DNA from: Bacteroidales bacterium
GTDB lineage: Bacteria > Bacteroidota > Bacteroidia > Bacteroidales > WCHB1-69
Assembly (NCBI GenBank): GCA_031273515.1
Contig: JAISRU010000074.1
Location: 1-5,903, forward strand
Length of the DNA: 5,903 bases
Reading direction: 5' to 3'
The notes under the pieces are model-generated. The model was not told where the DNA came from. It saw only the letters and a list, made by a program, of their open reading frames with translations, and made no database searches. This document shows, in pieces, positions 1 to 5,274 of the stretch (the first letter of the stretch is position 1; every line of letters starts with the position of its first letter). A program made the translations under genes and the position numbers.

Positions 1-84
1 AGAGAACCCTTTATGTAGAAATTCTTTTTCGGCAGCTAATAAAATAGCTTCTTTTCTTTTTTGATATTCTTTCGTCTGATGCAT
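1..84 (-). CDS. TetR/AcrR-family transcriptional regulator, N-terminal fragment (runs off window start)
   Basis: Reading the minus strand from ATG at 84-82 gives 28 open codons up to the window edge: MHQTKEYQKRKEAILLAA, then EKEFLHKGFS. This is the usual opening of a TetR-family repressor: a short basic lead, a helix of the R-x-x-I-L-x-A-A-x-x-x-F type, then a KGF/S turn just before the DNA-binding helix-turn-helix. Such proteins are cytoplasmic dimers that repress a nearby gene until a small ligand binds the C-terminal domain, which is outside the window, so ligand and target cannot be inferred. It has the same direction as ribE but is separated from it by about 380 bases of repeats and has its own promoter candidate, so it is probably an independent unit. 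The family call is fairly secure despite the short length. Confidence 0.75.
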   Translation of the reverse strand, partial: MHQTKEYQKRKEAILLAAEKEFLHKGFS

Positions 85-124
85 AGTAAGATACGTGTTT
101 GTTTAACAATCCTGTTAAATATCT

Positions 125-133
125 GCAAAGGTA
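125..133 (-). promoter_or_regulatory. Bacteroidota -7 element upstream of the TetR-family gene
   Basis: The minus strand reads TACCTTTGC, an exact match to the Bacteroidota TAnnTTTG -7 consensus. It lies about 40 bases upstream of the regulator's ATG, giving a 5' leader of roughly 30 bases. No convincing TTTG -33 box is seen; the region where it should be is an AATTCTCAATT repeat. The match and position are seen; promoter activity is inferred. Confidence 0.55.
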
Positions 134-143
134 CATAAAATAA

Positions 144-179
144 ATTGAGAATTGAGAATTTTATTTCATGCCATTCGGA
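144..179 (+). repeat. Intergenic repeat copy 1 (ATTGAGAATT ... GCCATTCGG)
   Basis: Two overlapping ATTGAGAATT units (144-153 and 151-160) are followed 9 bases later by GCCATTCGG (170-178). The same pair of motifs recurs at 241-274 and, on the opposite strand with no gap, at 3791-3810. This is a dispersed noncoding element; its function is unknown. Confidence 0.6.
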
Positions 180-207
180 AGCAAATACCCACGCATCATT
201 GCTTCCC

Positions 208-237
208 ATTGTCTGAATCAGGATTAACAGGATTAAA
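208..237 (+). repeat. Dispersed repeat containing ATTGTCTGAATCAGGATT, copy 1
   Basis: The 18 bases at 208-225 occur again, identical and in the same orientation, at 3670-3687. Here they are followed by AACAGGATTAAAG, making a GGATT...GGATT short-period pattern. From memory, TGTCTGAATCAGGATT-type sequences are common intergenic repeats in Bacteroidota and some other bacteria; that part was not checked. The two copies in this window are seen directly. Confidence 0.65.
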
Positions 238-240
238 GAA

Positions 241-274
241 ATTGAGAATGGAGAATTTTTAGTCTGCCATTCGG
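241..274 (+). repeat. Intergenic repeat copy 2 (ATTGAGAATGGAGAATT ... GCCATTCGG)
   Basis: This is a diverged second copy of the element at 144-179: ATTGAGAATGGAGAATT (241-257), then GCCATTCGG at 266-274. Copies 1 and 2 bracket the ATTGTCTGAATCAGGATT repeat. Confidence 0.55.
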
Positions 275-292
275 GTGATTATTTGTGGACGA

Positions 293-316
293 GTGAATAA
301 GTGAACGTGTGAACAA
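293..316 (+). repeat. 8-bp tandem repeat, three imperfect units
   Basis: Three consecutive octamers read GTGAATAA, GTGAACGT and GTGAACAA. They share a GTGAA core with a variable last three bases. This is a short degenerate tandem array in noncoding DNA, too small to say whether it binds anything. Confidence 0.6.
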
Positions 317-347
317 GAGCGCAAAGCGACGCAAATAAGCTACCCTT

Positions 348-455
348 CATTGCGAATTGTAAGGTACGAGCAATATGGCAATCCAGAAAAACAAGACCTG
401 CGGTGTTAGTCTTGCGCAACGACGGCGTGGATATCCTCGTCCGTATGGCAGACTG
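348..455. repeat. Probable dispersed intergenic element abutting the 3' end of ribE
   Basis: This stretch starts CATTGCGAATTG and contains GGCAATCCAG (376-385). It resembles the CATTGCGA ... GGATTGCC elements such as the one at 4241-4296, though it is longer and contains the CAAGAC/GTCTTG hairpin. It is open in two plus-strand frames but has no start signal or recognisable protein. I infer a genomic repeat that has landed 7 bases from the ribE stop codon; the outer limits are approximate. Confidence 0.4.
387..414 (-). terminator. Terminator-like hairpin downstream of ribE
   Basis: On the minus strand, CAAGAC (414-409) pairs with GTCTTG (397-392) around an 11-base loop, followed directly by TTTTT (391-387). 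It begins 47 bases after the ribE stop codon, where the end of the surface-protein/ribE transcript would be expected. The stem is only 6 bp with a fairly large loop, so it may be weak. Confidence 0.45.
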
Positions 456-461
456 AAATTT

Positions 462-1064
462 TCAATTCGTAAAATATTGTTCCAGCAGACGAGCGACGTA
501 TTTGCCGAAGATATCAAATTCGATATTGATGACTGTTCCTTCTTTGAAGTTGTGGAAATTGGTAACGTCGTAAGTATACGGAATTATGGCAACCGAAAAC
601 ATCCCCTCAGACGAATCTACAACGGTCAAACTGACCCCATTGACAGATATGGATCCCTTCGGGACTGTAATATTATTTTTCTGAGGTTCGTATGTGAAGA
701 AATATCGCCAACTTCCGTTTTCGTCCACGACCTTCGTGCAAACAGCCGTCTGATCGACATGTCCCTGAACAATATGTCCGTCGAAGCGTCCGTCCATTTT
801 CATACTGCGCTCCAAATTCACCTCGTAACCAATGTGCCATTGTCCGAGATTTGTCTTTTGAAGCGTCTCCAGCATCGCCGTTACCGTATATTGATTTTTA
901 ACGGTGTCTGTTTTGACGATGGTCAAACAGCATCCGTCGTGACTCATGCTCTGATCAACTTTCAATTCATCGACAAAATCTACCTCTATCACAAAGTGGA
1001 CATTGGTGTTCTCTTGGATAATCTCTACTACTTTTCCTGTTTTTTCTACTATTCCTGTAAACAT
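462..1064 (-). CDS. ribE: Riboflavin synthase, alpha subunit (EC 2.5.1.9)
   Basis: This cytoplasmic enzyme performs the last step of riboflavin synthesis: two 6,7-dimethyl-8-ribityllumazine molecules give one riboflavin and one pyrimidinedione that is recycled. The 200-residue product is close to the usual family length and has the two tandem lumazine-binding barrels. The first (about 1-97) opens with the hallmark MFTGIVE and holds SHDGCCLTI (41-49); the second (about 98-195) opens with HIVQGHVD (97-104) and holds KGSISVNGVSLTV (136-148). By analogy with the E. coli enzyme, Ser41, the Cys45/Cys46 pair, His102, Lys136, Ser145 and Asp184 fall at active-site positions, so it should be functional. 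The ATG at 1064 is fixed by the universal MFTGIV start and lies 3 bases after the upstream gene's stop. There is no clear ribosome-binding site and no FMN riboswitch. The symbol ribE is also written ribC in some species. Confidence 0.96.
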   Translation of the reverse strand: MFTGIVEKTGKVVEIIQENTNVHFVIEVDFVDELKVDQSMSHDGCCLTIVKTDTVKNQYTVTAMLETLQKTNLGQWHIGYEVNLERSMKMDGRFDGHIVQGHVDQTAVCTKVVDENGSWRYFFTYEPQKNNITVPKGSISVNGVSLTVVDSSEGMFSVAIIPYTYDVTNFHNFKEGTVINIEFDIFGKYVARLLEQYFTN

Positions 1065-1067
1065 AAT

Positions 1068-3641
1068 TTATCTGAATAAGGTTATTGATCCGTTTAAATA
1101 TCTTGTTCTGATTCCGTTTAAAGTGTATTCCCTGACATTACATACGTAGTAATAAACGCCGGCTACACAATTTTGTTTTGTAAATTGATTTGTCCCGTCC
1201 CATAAGACGTCGGGATTTGTGGTCTTGAACATCAACACCCCCCATCGATCGAAAATATGCATGTCAATACTCTCAACAAAATTATAAGGATAGGGTCGGA
1301 ACAAATCGTTTGCGCCGTCCCCGTTGGGAGAAAAATAATTCGGCAAACGATAAGCGTCGCACAAATCAATGTCGAAACATAATTCATTGCTGTAACTGCT
1401 TTGGTTTCCGTTTGAATCGACAGCAACAACAAAAAAACAACCCGCAATGGAAGCCGGATGCGCAATCGTGTACGACAGGGTCGGATGAAAAACGCTGTCA
1501 TATATAAAATAATCGTCGGCAAGGGTGTTTTTAGCGTAAATATACGTCAGAGATGCATCCGAAGGACAGGTGTCGGCAAAAGACCATTGTAAATAGATGT
1601 TTTCACAATCGCTGTTTCCCTGCAAGACAGGCGTACAGGGCGGCGTATTGTCCCACGCCTGCGCACAGACAATCTGCGACAGATTTATCAAAGGATTGGG
1701 CAAAACGCTATCGGAATAAGCGCCGACAGCTTCCACATAATAACAATAGCTTTGTCCGTTGATCAGTCCCGTATCCGTAAAGGAAGCAAGCGTGGTTTGT
1801 CCAATGGAATCGAAGCCTGTATTCGACTCTCGGTATACAATATATTGATAGTTAGACCATGGTACATCCGTTTTCCACGAAAGCGTCAATCTGCGGTCGG
1901 CGCTGTCGATGGAAAGAAAAACAGAAGACGCCGCATCCGACCGACCAATCAAAAACGAAGACGATGTGTTGTTGTAAAAACCAATTCGATAAAAGAAAGT
2001 GTTTTGCTGCGTGTTCTGTAGACTGTCCGTGAAAATGGCGCTGTCGGCGTCGGAATATGTAGCAAGCGTCGTAAAAGTCGAAGCATTATTGATACTGCGT
2101 TCTATCGTATAAGAATAAGGTCCCGGATACTGAACCGTATCTATTTCGACAGGTTTAATCCATCGTATGTTGATTTTTCCCGAACTGTTGTCTGTCGTTT
2201 GTATGCTTACATTGGTAATTATCGGAACATCTTTCTGCAGATAAGTACAGGCTTCGTTGGATGCATAACTTTCTGCCATATCGCCGAAATAGGCAATCAC
2301 CAAATAGCAGTACAGGTTTCCTCGTAAGAGTCCCTGTCCGTTATTATCATCTGTAAATGAAGTGGTTTGCATATTGGTTGTCCCTATCTGGGTATAGCCC
2401 GTATAGGCGGGGACGCCCGTTTCGCAATGATCGGGAACAAATCCCGAACTGTTCATTCTTCGATATATTTTATATCCGATGGCATGATTACAGGGGGTCG
2501 GCAGCCACGAAAGCTGAATGGTATTCTGAAAAGGAATCGCCTGCAAATTTTGAGGAGCAGGAGCTACAATGGTAATCCGTACCGTTTTGATGCTCGTCAG
2601 ACTGACAACTGCATGATTATCGACAGCTTTAAAAGTAACCTGATAAGGTTGTTTGCGCACATGCGCGCATTCGGTATTCCAGACGAAACTGCCGGTAGCT
2701 GTTCCGTAGTTGGGGACAGACTGGAAAACGGCAGGATTATGAGGCGTTTCGACAGCATCTCCGTAAGCGCTCAGGGTAACTATCTGGGATATATTGTCGG
2801 TAGCGGTTACCTGAAAAGCGAGCGTGTCGCCCGCATCGATACAGGTATCCCTGATAGCAGTGATTTCCGGCGGACGATTGTCGCATCCTGAAATGGTAAT
2901 CTGCATATCGCGAACTACTTCTCCGACTTTCACCCCCAGACGATATTCTTCTACAAGGATAGCAATATTGTATTCACCTTGAGTCATCGGATAGTCCCAA
3001 TAGAAATCTCCCGTCTGAGCATTGACCGAAATACTGTTGGGAGCGTGAGGAAAGGCATATCCCGGAATAATTTCGCCGGAGTAACCTCTACAGGGGATCA
3101 GAGAATAGACAAGACTGTCTCCATCAGGGTCTACGGCGGCGGGATTGTGGTAAAAAGGAACGCCCGTACATCCCGCATCTATTGGTGGATTGGTCAGTCT
3201 GGGCGAATTGTTATATTGTAAAAAAGGATTGATGATGAGTTTCGTTTCTATATAGAACGGAATATTGACGGAATTGGGAATATTGACAATACCGCTATTT
3301 CGATTAGCATCTTCCATAGAAAGGGTATAGGATCCCATAGAAGGATAGGTATGTTGAGCGAGATATGTATTTCTTTGTATATCATGAGGCAGGAGTTGTT
3401 TACTTTTTCTGGGTATATTTTCCGAAGTCCCGTCGCCCCATAGAATGAGCAATTCCTCTCTGTCGGCAGGACTTAGACTATAGGTATAGGTCGTAATAGT
3501 TACTTCGTAAGTAAGTCCGCTGATATGCCTATAGGTAATTTCTCCTGCTCTTTCGTGCGTAGCATACACCGAAAGAACACTTATCATACAGAAGAAAATA
3601 CTTAACAGGAATTGTTTCATCGTCATAAAGTTAAAAAACAT
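1068..3641 (-). CDS. Large secreted FN3-repeat surface protein with gliding-motility/type IX secretion C-terminal domain
   Basis: Predicted to be exported by Sec and then carried across the outer membrane by the type IX system. Residues 8-27 form a signal peptide (MKQFLLSIFFC..., cut after VYA). Residues 28-250 begin THERAGEITYRHISG, a diverged form of the H-x-x-GGEITY start seen in large Bacteroidota surface proteins, and hold a DPDGDSLVYSL calcium-binding-like motif (171-181). Residues 255-360 look like a cadherin/Ig-like domain. About four FN3-like repeats follow (roughly 362-468, 472-560, 572-645, 666-758; e.g. IQLSWLP, INIRWIKP, LTLSWKT, IYLQWSF). The last 92 residues (LPNYFSPNGDGANDLFRPY ... 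IFDRWG ... WDG ... VAGVYYY) match the CHU_C / TIGR04131 sorting domain. The ATG at 3641 gives 857 residues, but Met6 (3626) or Met8 (3620) would give a cleaner signal peptide. No enzymatic domain is seen; adhesion or a structural role is the best guess. It is the first gene of a likely operon with ribE. Confidence 0.88.
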   Translation of the reverse strand: MFFNFMTMKQFLLSIFFCMISVLSVYATHERAGEITYRHISGLTYEVTITTYTYSLSPADREELLILWGDGTSENIPRKSKQLLPHDIQRNTYLAQHTYPSMGSYTLSMEDANRNSGIVNIPNSVNIPFYIETKLIINPFLQYNNSPRLTNPPIDAGCTGVPFYHNPAAVDPDGDSLVYSLIPCRGYSGEIIPGYAFPHAPNSISVNAQTGDFYWDYPMTQGEYNIAILVEEYRLGVKVGEVVRDMQITISGCDNRPPEITAIRDTCIDAGDTLAFQVTATDNISQIVTLSAYGDAVETPHNPAVFQSVPNYGTATGSFVWNTECAHVRKQPYQVTFKAVDNHAVVSLTSIKTVRITIVAPAPQNLQAIPFQNTIQLSWLPTPCNHAIGYKIYRRMNSSGFVPDHCETGVPAYTGYTQIGTTNMQTTSFTDDNNGQGLLRGNLYCYLVIAYFGDMAESYASNEACTYLQKDVPIITNVSIQTTDNSSGKINIRWIKPVEIDTVQYPGPYSYTIERSINNASTFTTLATYSDADSAIFTDSLQNTQQNTFFYRIGFYNNTSSSFLIGRSDAASSVFLSIDSADRRLTLSWKTDVPWSNYQYIVYRESNTGFDSIGQTTLASFTDTGLINGQSYCYYVEAVGAYSDSVLPNPLINLSQIVCAQAWDNTPPCTPVLQGNSDCENIYLQWSFADTCPSDASLTYIYAKNTLADDYFIYDSVFHPTLSYTIAHPASIAGCFFVVAVDSNGNQSSYSNELCFDIDLCDAYRLPNYFSPNGDGANDLFRPYPYNFVESIDMHIFDRWGVLMFKTTNPDVLWDGTNQFTKQNCVAGVYYYVCNVREYTLNGIRTRYLNGSITLFR

Positions 3642-3652
3642 AAATCATAAAC

Positions 3653-3661
3653 GCAACCGTA
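3653..3661 (-). promoter_or_regulatory. Weak -7 candidate for the surface-protein/ribE unit
   Basis: The minus strand reads TACGGTTGC, one mismatch from TAnnTTTG. Transcription would start near 3645, leaving almost no leader for the ATG at 3641 but about 20-25 bases for the ATGs at 3626 or 3620, which fits the shorter starts. No good -33 TTTG is present. Confidence 0.3.
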
Positions 3662-3669
3662 AATAAATT

Positions 3670-3687
3670 ATTGTCTGAATCAGGATT
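3670..3687 (+). repeat. Dispersed repeat ATTGTCTGAATCAGGATT, copy 2
   Basis: Identical over 18 bases, and in direct orientation, to 208-225. This copy lies just upstream of the surface-protein gene and forms the left tip of the palindrome at 3671-3785. Confidence 0.65.
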
Positions 3688-3785
3688 GGCTTCGCCTCTC
3701 TTCTCTCCTTCTTGCAAACTTGTTTGCTTCTGCCGAGCAAGAAGGAGAAAGGCAAAGCCAATCAGATAAATTAGAGTTCAGACAA
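3671..3785. repeat. Large imperfect palindrome with nested stems
   Basis: TTGTCTGAA (3671-3679) is the exact reverse complement of TTCAGACAA (3777-3785). Inside, ATTGGCTTCGCCT ... CCTTCTTGC (3685-3715) pairs with 3737-3762 (GCAAGAAGG ... AGCCAAT) with one mismatch and about 5 extra bases in the left arm. A central GCAAAC/GTTTGC pair (3714-3719, 3722-3727) overlaps the inner end of the left arm. The whole could extrude as a cruciform, or fold in RNA from either strand. It carries no ORF of note, so a MITE-like or other intergenic repeat is the likeliest nature. Function unknown. Confidence 0.65.
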
Positions 3786-3790
3786 AAGCG

Positions 3791-3810
3791 TCCGAATGGC
3801 AATTCTCAAT
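3791..3810 (-). repeat. Intergenic repeat copy 3, inverted (ATTGAGAATT-GCCATTCGGA)
   Basis: Read on the minus strand, ATTGAGAATT is followed directly by GCCATTCGGA. These are the same two motifs as at 144-179 and 241-274 but in the opposite orientation and without the spacer. Confidence 0.55.
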
Positions 3811-3945
3811 GGTTGTATACCTGACGTCATGCAGGTTGTTGGTGGGGAATTTTATTTCTACAGAGCGTCCATCCTTACAGGATGCGAACTAACTCCGAAG
3901 GAGTTTAATATGAATAACCCCCAATGAAACGTAGCGATTGGAGGT
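3811..3945. repeat. Run of four short stem-loops (probable dispersed intergenic element)
   Basis: Four hairpins follow one another: ACCTG/CAGGT (3819-3823, 3832-3836); CATCC/GGATG (3870-3874, 3880-3884) with a TTACA loop; AACTCC/GGAGTT (3891-3896, 3900-3905) closed by GAA; and ACCCCCAAT/ATTGGAGGT (3917-3925, 3937-3945), 9 bp with one A-C mismatch. The stems are seen directly. The sequence resembles intergenic repeats I recall from Bacteroidota genomes, which is unverified. Both strands could fold if transcribed. No real protein is encoded. Confidence 0.6.
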
Positions 3946-3951
3946 AAGACA

Positions 3952-4014
3952 ATGAGCGAAAATATCCGAAAGACATGCAAAATTCGGAAAAACGGAGGCG
4001 CTTTCCGACAATAA
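3952..4014 (+). other. 20-codon ORF with a Shine-Dalgarno-like site, doubtful
   Basis: ATG at 3952 opens MSENIRKTCKIRKNGGAFRQ and stops at TAA 4012-4014. GGAGGT (3940-3945) lies 6 bases before the ATG, ideal Shine-Dalgarno spacing, but it is also the 3' arm of the fourth hairpin. The 3' half of the ORF contains TCGGAAA/TTTCCGA (3984-3990, 4002-4008), so the bases may be constrained by structure rather than by protein. The peptide is basic (K/R-rich) with no recognised family. Bacteroidota rarely rely on Shine-Dalgarno sites, so chance within a repeat is the more likely explanation. Confidence 0.15.
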
Positions 4015-4048
4015 AATAAACGTAAACCGACCTTTTTCCTCCCTGTTT

Positions 4049-4066
4049 GACCCTCATTTTAGGGTC
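4049..4066. other. Short hairpin GACCCT/AGGGTC
   Basis: A perfect 6-bp stem with a CATTTT loop, and weak T/A extensions beyond. It has no T-run on either side, so it is not a convincing terminator. It lies upstream of the promoter at 4124-4155 and might be an operator or part of a repeat. Confidence 0.35.
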
Positions 4067-4123
4067 TAAATAATTTGTATTTCAGATTGTTAGGATGGGT
4101 GGAATTAATTTTTATATTTTCTG

Positions 4124-4155
4124 TTTGAAATGTAGAAATATTATTATACTTTTGC
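4124..4155 (+). promoter_or_regulatory. Bacteroidota sigma-ABfr-type promoter for the outer-membrane operon
   Basis: TTTG at 4124-4127, a 19-base spacer, then TACTTTTGC at 4147-4155: both boxes match the TTTG / TAnnTTTG consensus at a normal distance. Transcription should start near 4160, giving a leader of about 165 bases before the ATG at 4327. It is the best promoter in the window and points at the beta-barrel/TonB-receptor pair. Confidence 0.7.
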
Positions 4156-4202
4156 AACAGAAATTTCATCGTAATAAATAGACATACAAGAATTAAACAA
4201 AT

Positions 4203-4220
4203 ACCCTGTAAAAGGGTTTT
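4203..4220 (+). promoter_or_regulatory. Terminator-like hairpin inside the leader
   Basis: ACCCT (4203-4207), loop GTAAA, AGGGT (4213-4217), then TTT: a 5-bp stem ending in a short T-run, between the promoter and the coding start. It is too weak to call a terminator, but its place in the leader makes it an attenuator candidate. Confidence 0.25.
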
Positions 4221-4240
4221 ATATAAAACAAAAACACAGT

Positions 4241-4296
4241 CGTCATTACGAACGGGTACGCTGGATTGCCACGTTGCTTTACTCATCGCAATGACT
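4241..4296. repeat. REP-like repeat with inverted ends (GTCATTACGA ... TCGCAATGAC)
   Basis: GTCATTACGA (4242-4251) and TCGCAATGAC (4286-4295) are inverted copies with one mismatch, flanking GGATTGCCACG (4263-4273). This is the layout of the common GTCATTGCGA...GGATTGCC...TCGCAATGAC intergenic elements of many bacterial genomes (recalled, not searched). It lies within the 5' leader, ending about 30 bases before the ATG, so in RNA it could fold close to the ribosome-binding region. Confidence 0.6.
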
Positions 4297-4326
4297 TGCA
4301 AATAAAGGAAATAGAAATAGAGACAC

Positions 4327-5238
4327 ATGAAACAGTGTAAAATGAAATACGTAATGGAAAATAGAAAAATTAAATTATTGTTAACAGGACTGATACTGTT
4401 GAGCAGTATGTTCGTTTATGGACAAACAAATCAGTGCCTTCGTTTTGGAATGGGAACAGGTTTGTTTTCGCTGAACTACAACATGAATGGCGTAAAGAGT
4501 AAGCTCAAGTTGGGATTCAGCGGAAAAGCTAATTATACCTATTTCTTTCATCCTCATTGGGGGATAGGGACAGGAATTGAAATCTCCATGAGTTCGACCG
4601 ACGGTTTTATCGACGGAGCTAAAGTATCCTTTGAAGGTAAAATTGATGACGAAAACGATGAGTTTCGCAAAGACATTTATTTTCGGGACTGGCACGAAAA
4701 ACAAAAGATTATCTTTGCCGAAATTCCTGTCGTGTTTAATTATCAGTACGATTTCGGGTTGCGCAAACGAAGAAAAATGTACATCAACATAGGCGCAAAA
4801 ATACAAATTCCTTTGTCTGCCAATTACGAAGTTACACAAGGCGAATTGGAAGTGCAGGGATATTACGCCAAATGGAATGTTACCCTTTTTGGGTTGCCTA
4901 ATCATGGCTTCGGCAGAGAGTCGCACAAAAAATTGGCAGGACCCATAGCTGTTCCGCTCAATATTGCCGCAACCGCAGCTATCGGCTTTTCATTTGAAGT
5001 ATCTCCCCTTATGGATGTTTTTCTCGGAGCTTCGTTCGACTATGGTTTTATGAACCTCAAATCGACAGACGAAGGAAATATTCTCTACGAAGATAAAGAC
5101 CAGATATTGCAGTATCGCAGTATTTTAATGTCGTCCGTTATCACAAAGGCAAATACGATAGCCCTGCAAGGTGAAGCCGGTATACGGGTTAATATCGGCA
5201 GCTCCAGTCGCAGAGGTATTTATAGATACAGAAGATAA
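4327..5238 (+). CDS. Outer-membrane beta-barrel protein (porin-like family), function unknown
   Basis: A signal peptide (KIKLLLTGLILLSSMFVYG, about residues 14-32) with likely cleavage before Gln33 is followed by alternating hydrophobic/aromatic strands: LRFGMGTGLFSLNY, KLGFSGKANYTYFF, HWGIGTGIEIS, IIFAEIPVVFNYQYDF, KMYINIGAKIQIPL, AATAAIGFSFEVS, MDVFLGASFDYGF and ALQGEAGIRVNIG. The AEIPVVFNY strand (131-139), glycine-rich strands and absence of other domains fit the small outer-membrane beta-barrel families (OMP_b-brl / PorT-like) of Bacteroidota, which have 8 or so strands. The mature protein of about 270 residues is a normal size. The end (RRGIYRYRR) is basic and past the last strand. Three ATGs are possible: 4327, 4342 and 4354; AAAGGAAA (4305-4312) slightly favours 4327, while 4354 gives the most typical signal peptide. 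It is 36 bases before the TonB-dependent receptor, probably one operon. Substrate and role cannot be told. Confidence 0.8.
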   Translation: MKQCKMKYVMENRKIKLLLTGLILLSSMFVYGQTNQCLRFGMGTGLFSLNYNMNGVKSKLKLGFSGKANYTYFFHPHWGIGTGIEISMSSTDGFIDGAKVSFEGKIDDENDEFRKDIYFRDWHEKQKIIFAEIPVVFNYQYDFGLRKRRKMYINIGAKIQIPLSANYEVTQGELEVQGYYAKWNVTLFGLPNHGFGRESHKKLAGPIAVPLNIAATAAIGFSFEVSPLMDVFLGASFDYGFMNLKSTDEGNILYEDKDQILQYRSILMSSVITKANTIALQGEAGIRVNIGSSSRRGIYRYRR

Positions 5239-5274
5239 TTTTCGTGATATGCTATAAATATAAATACAGAAGAC

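Noticed and set aside
85..461. FMN riboswitch or CRISPR-like array near ribE
   Set aside because: Nothing resembling the conserved FMN-aptamer core was seen near ribE or upstream of the operon. The repeats here are irregular in spacing and orientation, with no regular unique spacers.
375..1079. 234-codon plus-strand reading frame
   Set aside because: It is antisense to riboflavin synthase, whose motifs are unmistakable, and begins in a repeat. The translation has no recognisable domain.
1232..3221. Several shorter frames inside the surface-protein gene on both strands
   Set aside because: They are shadows of an 857-residue frame with a signal peptide, FN3 repeats and a sorting domain. None shows a domain of its own.
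3642..4326. Insertion sequence or transposase gene in the long intergenic gap
   Set aside because: No reading frame of transposase length or motif is present. Only short inverted-repeat elements are seen, so at most non-autonomous elements.
4059..4328. 89-codon minus-strand reading frame in the intergenic region
   Set aside because: It runs through the REP-like repeat (4241-4296) and antisense to the promoter at 4124-4155. Its start overlaps the ATG of the beta-barrel gene, and the product resembles no protein.
4381..4926. 181-codon minus-strand frame
   Set aside because: It is antisense to the beta-barrel gene, whose signal peptide and strand pattern are clear.
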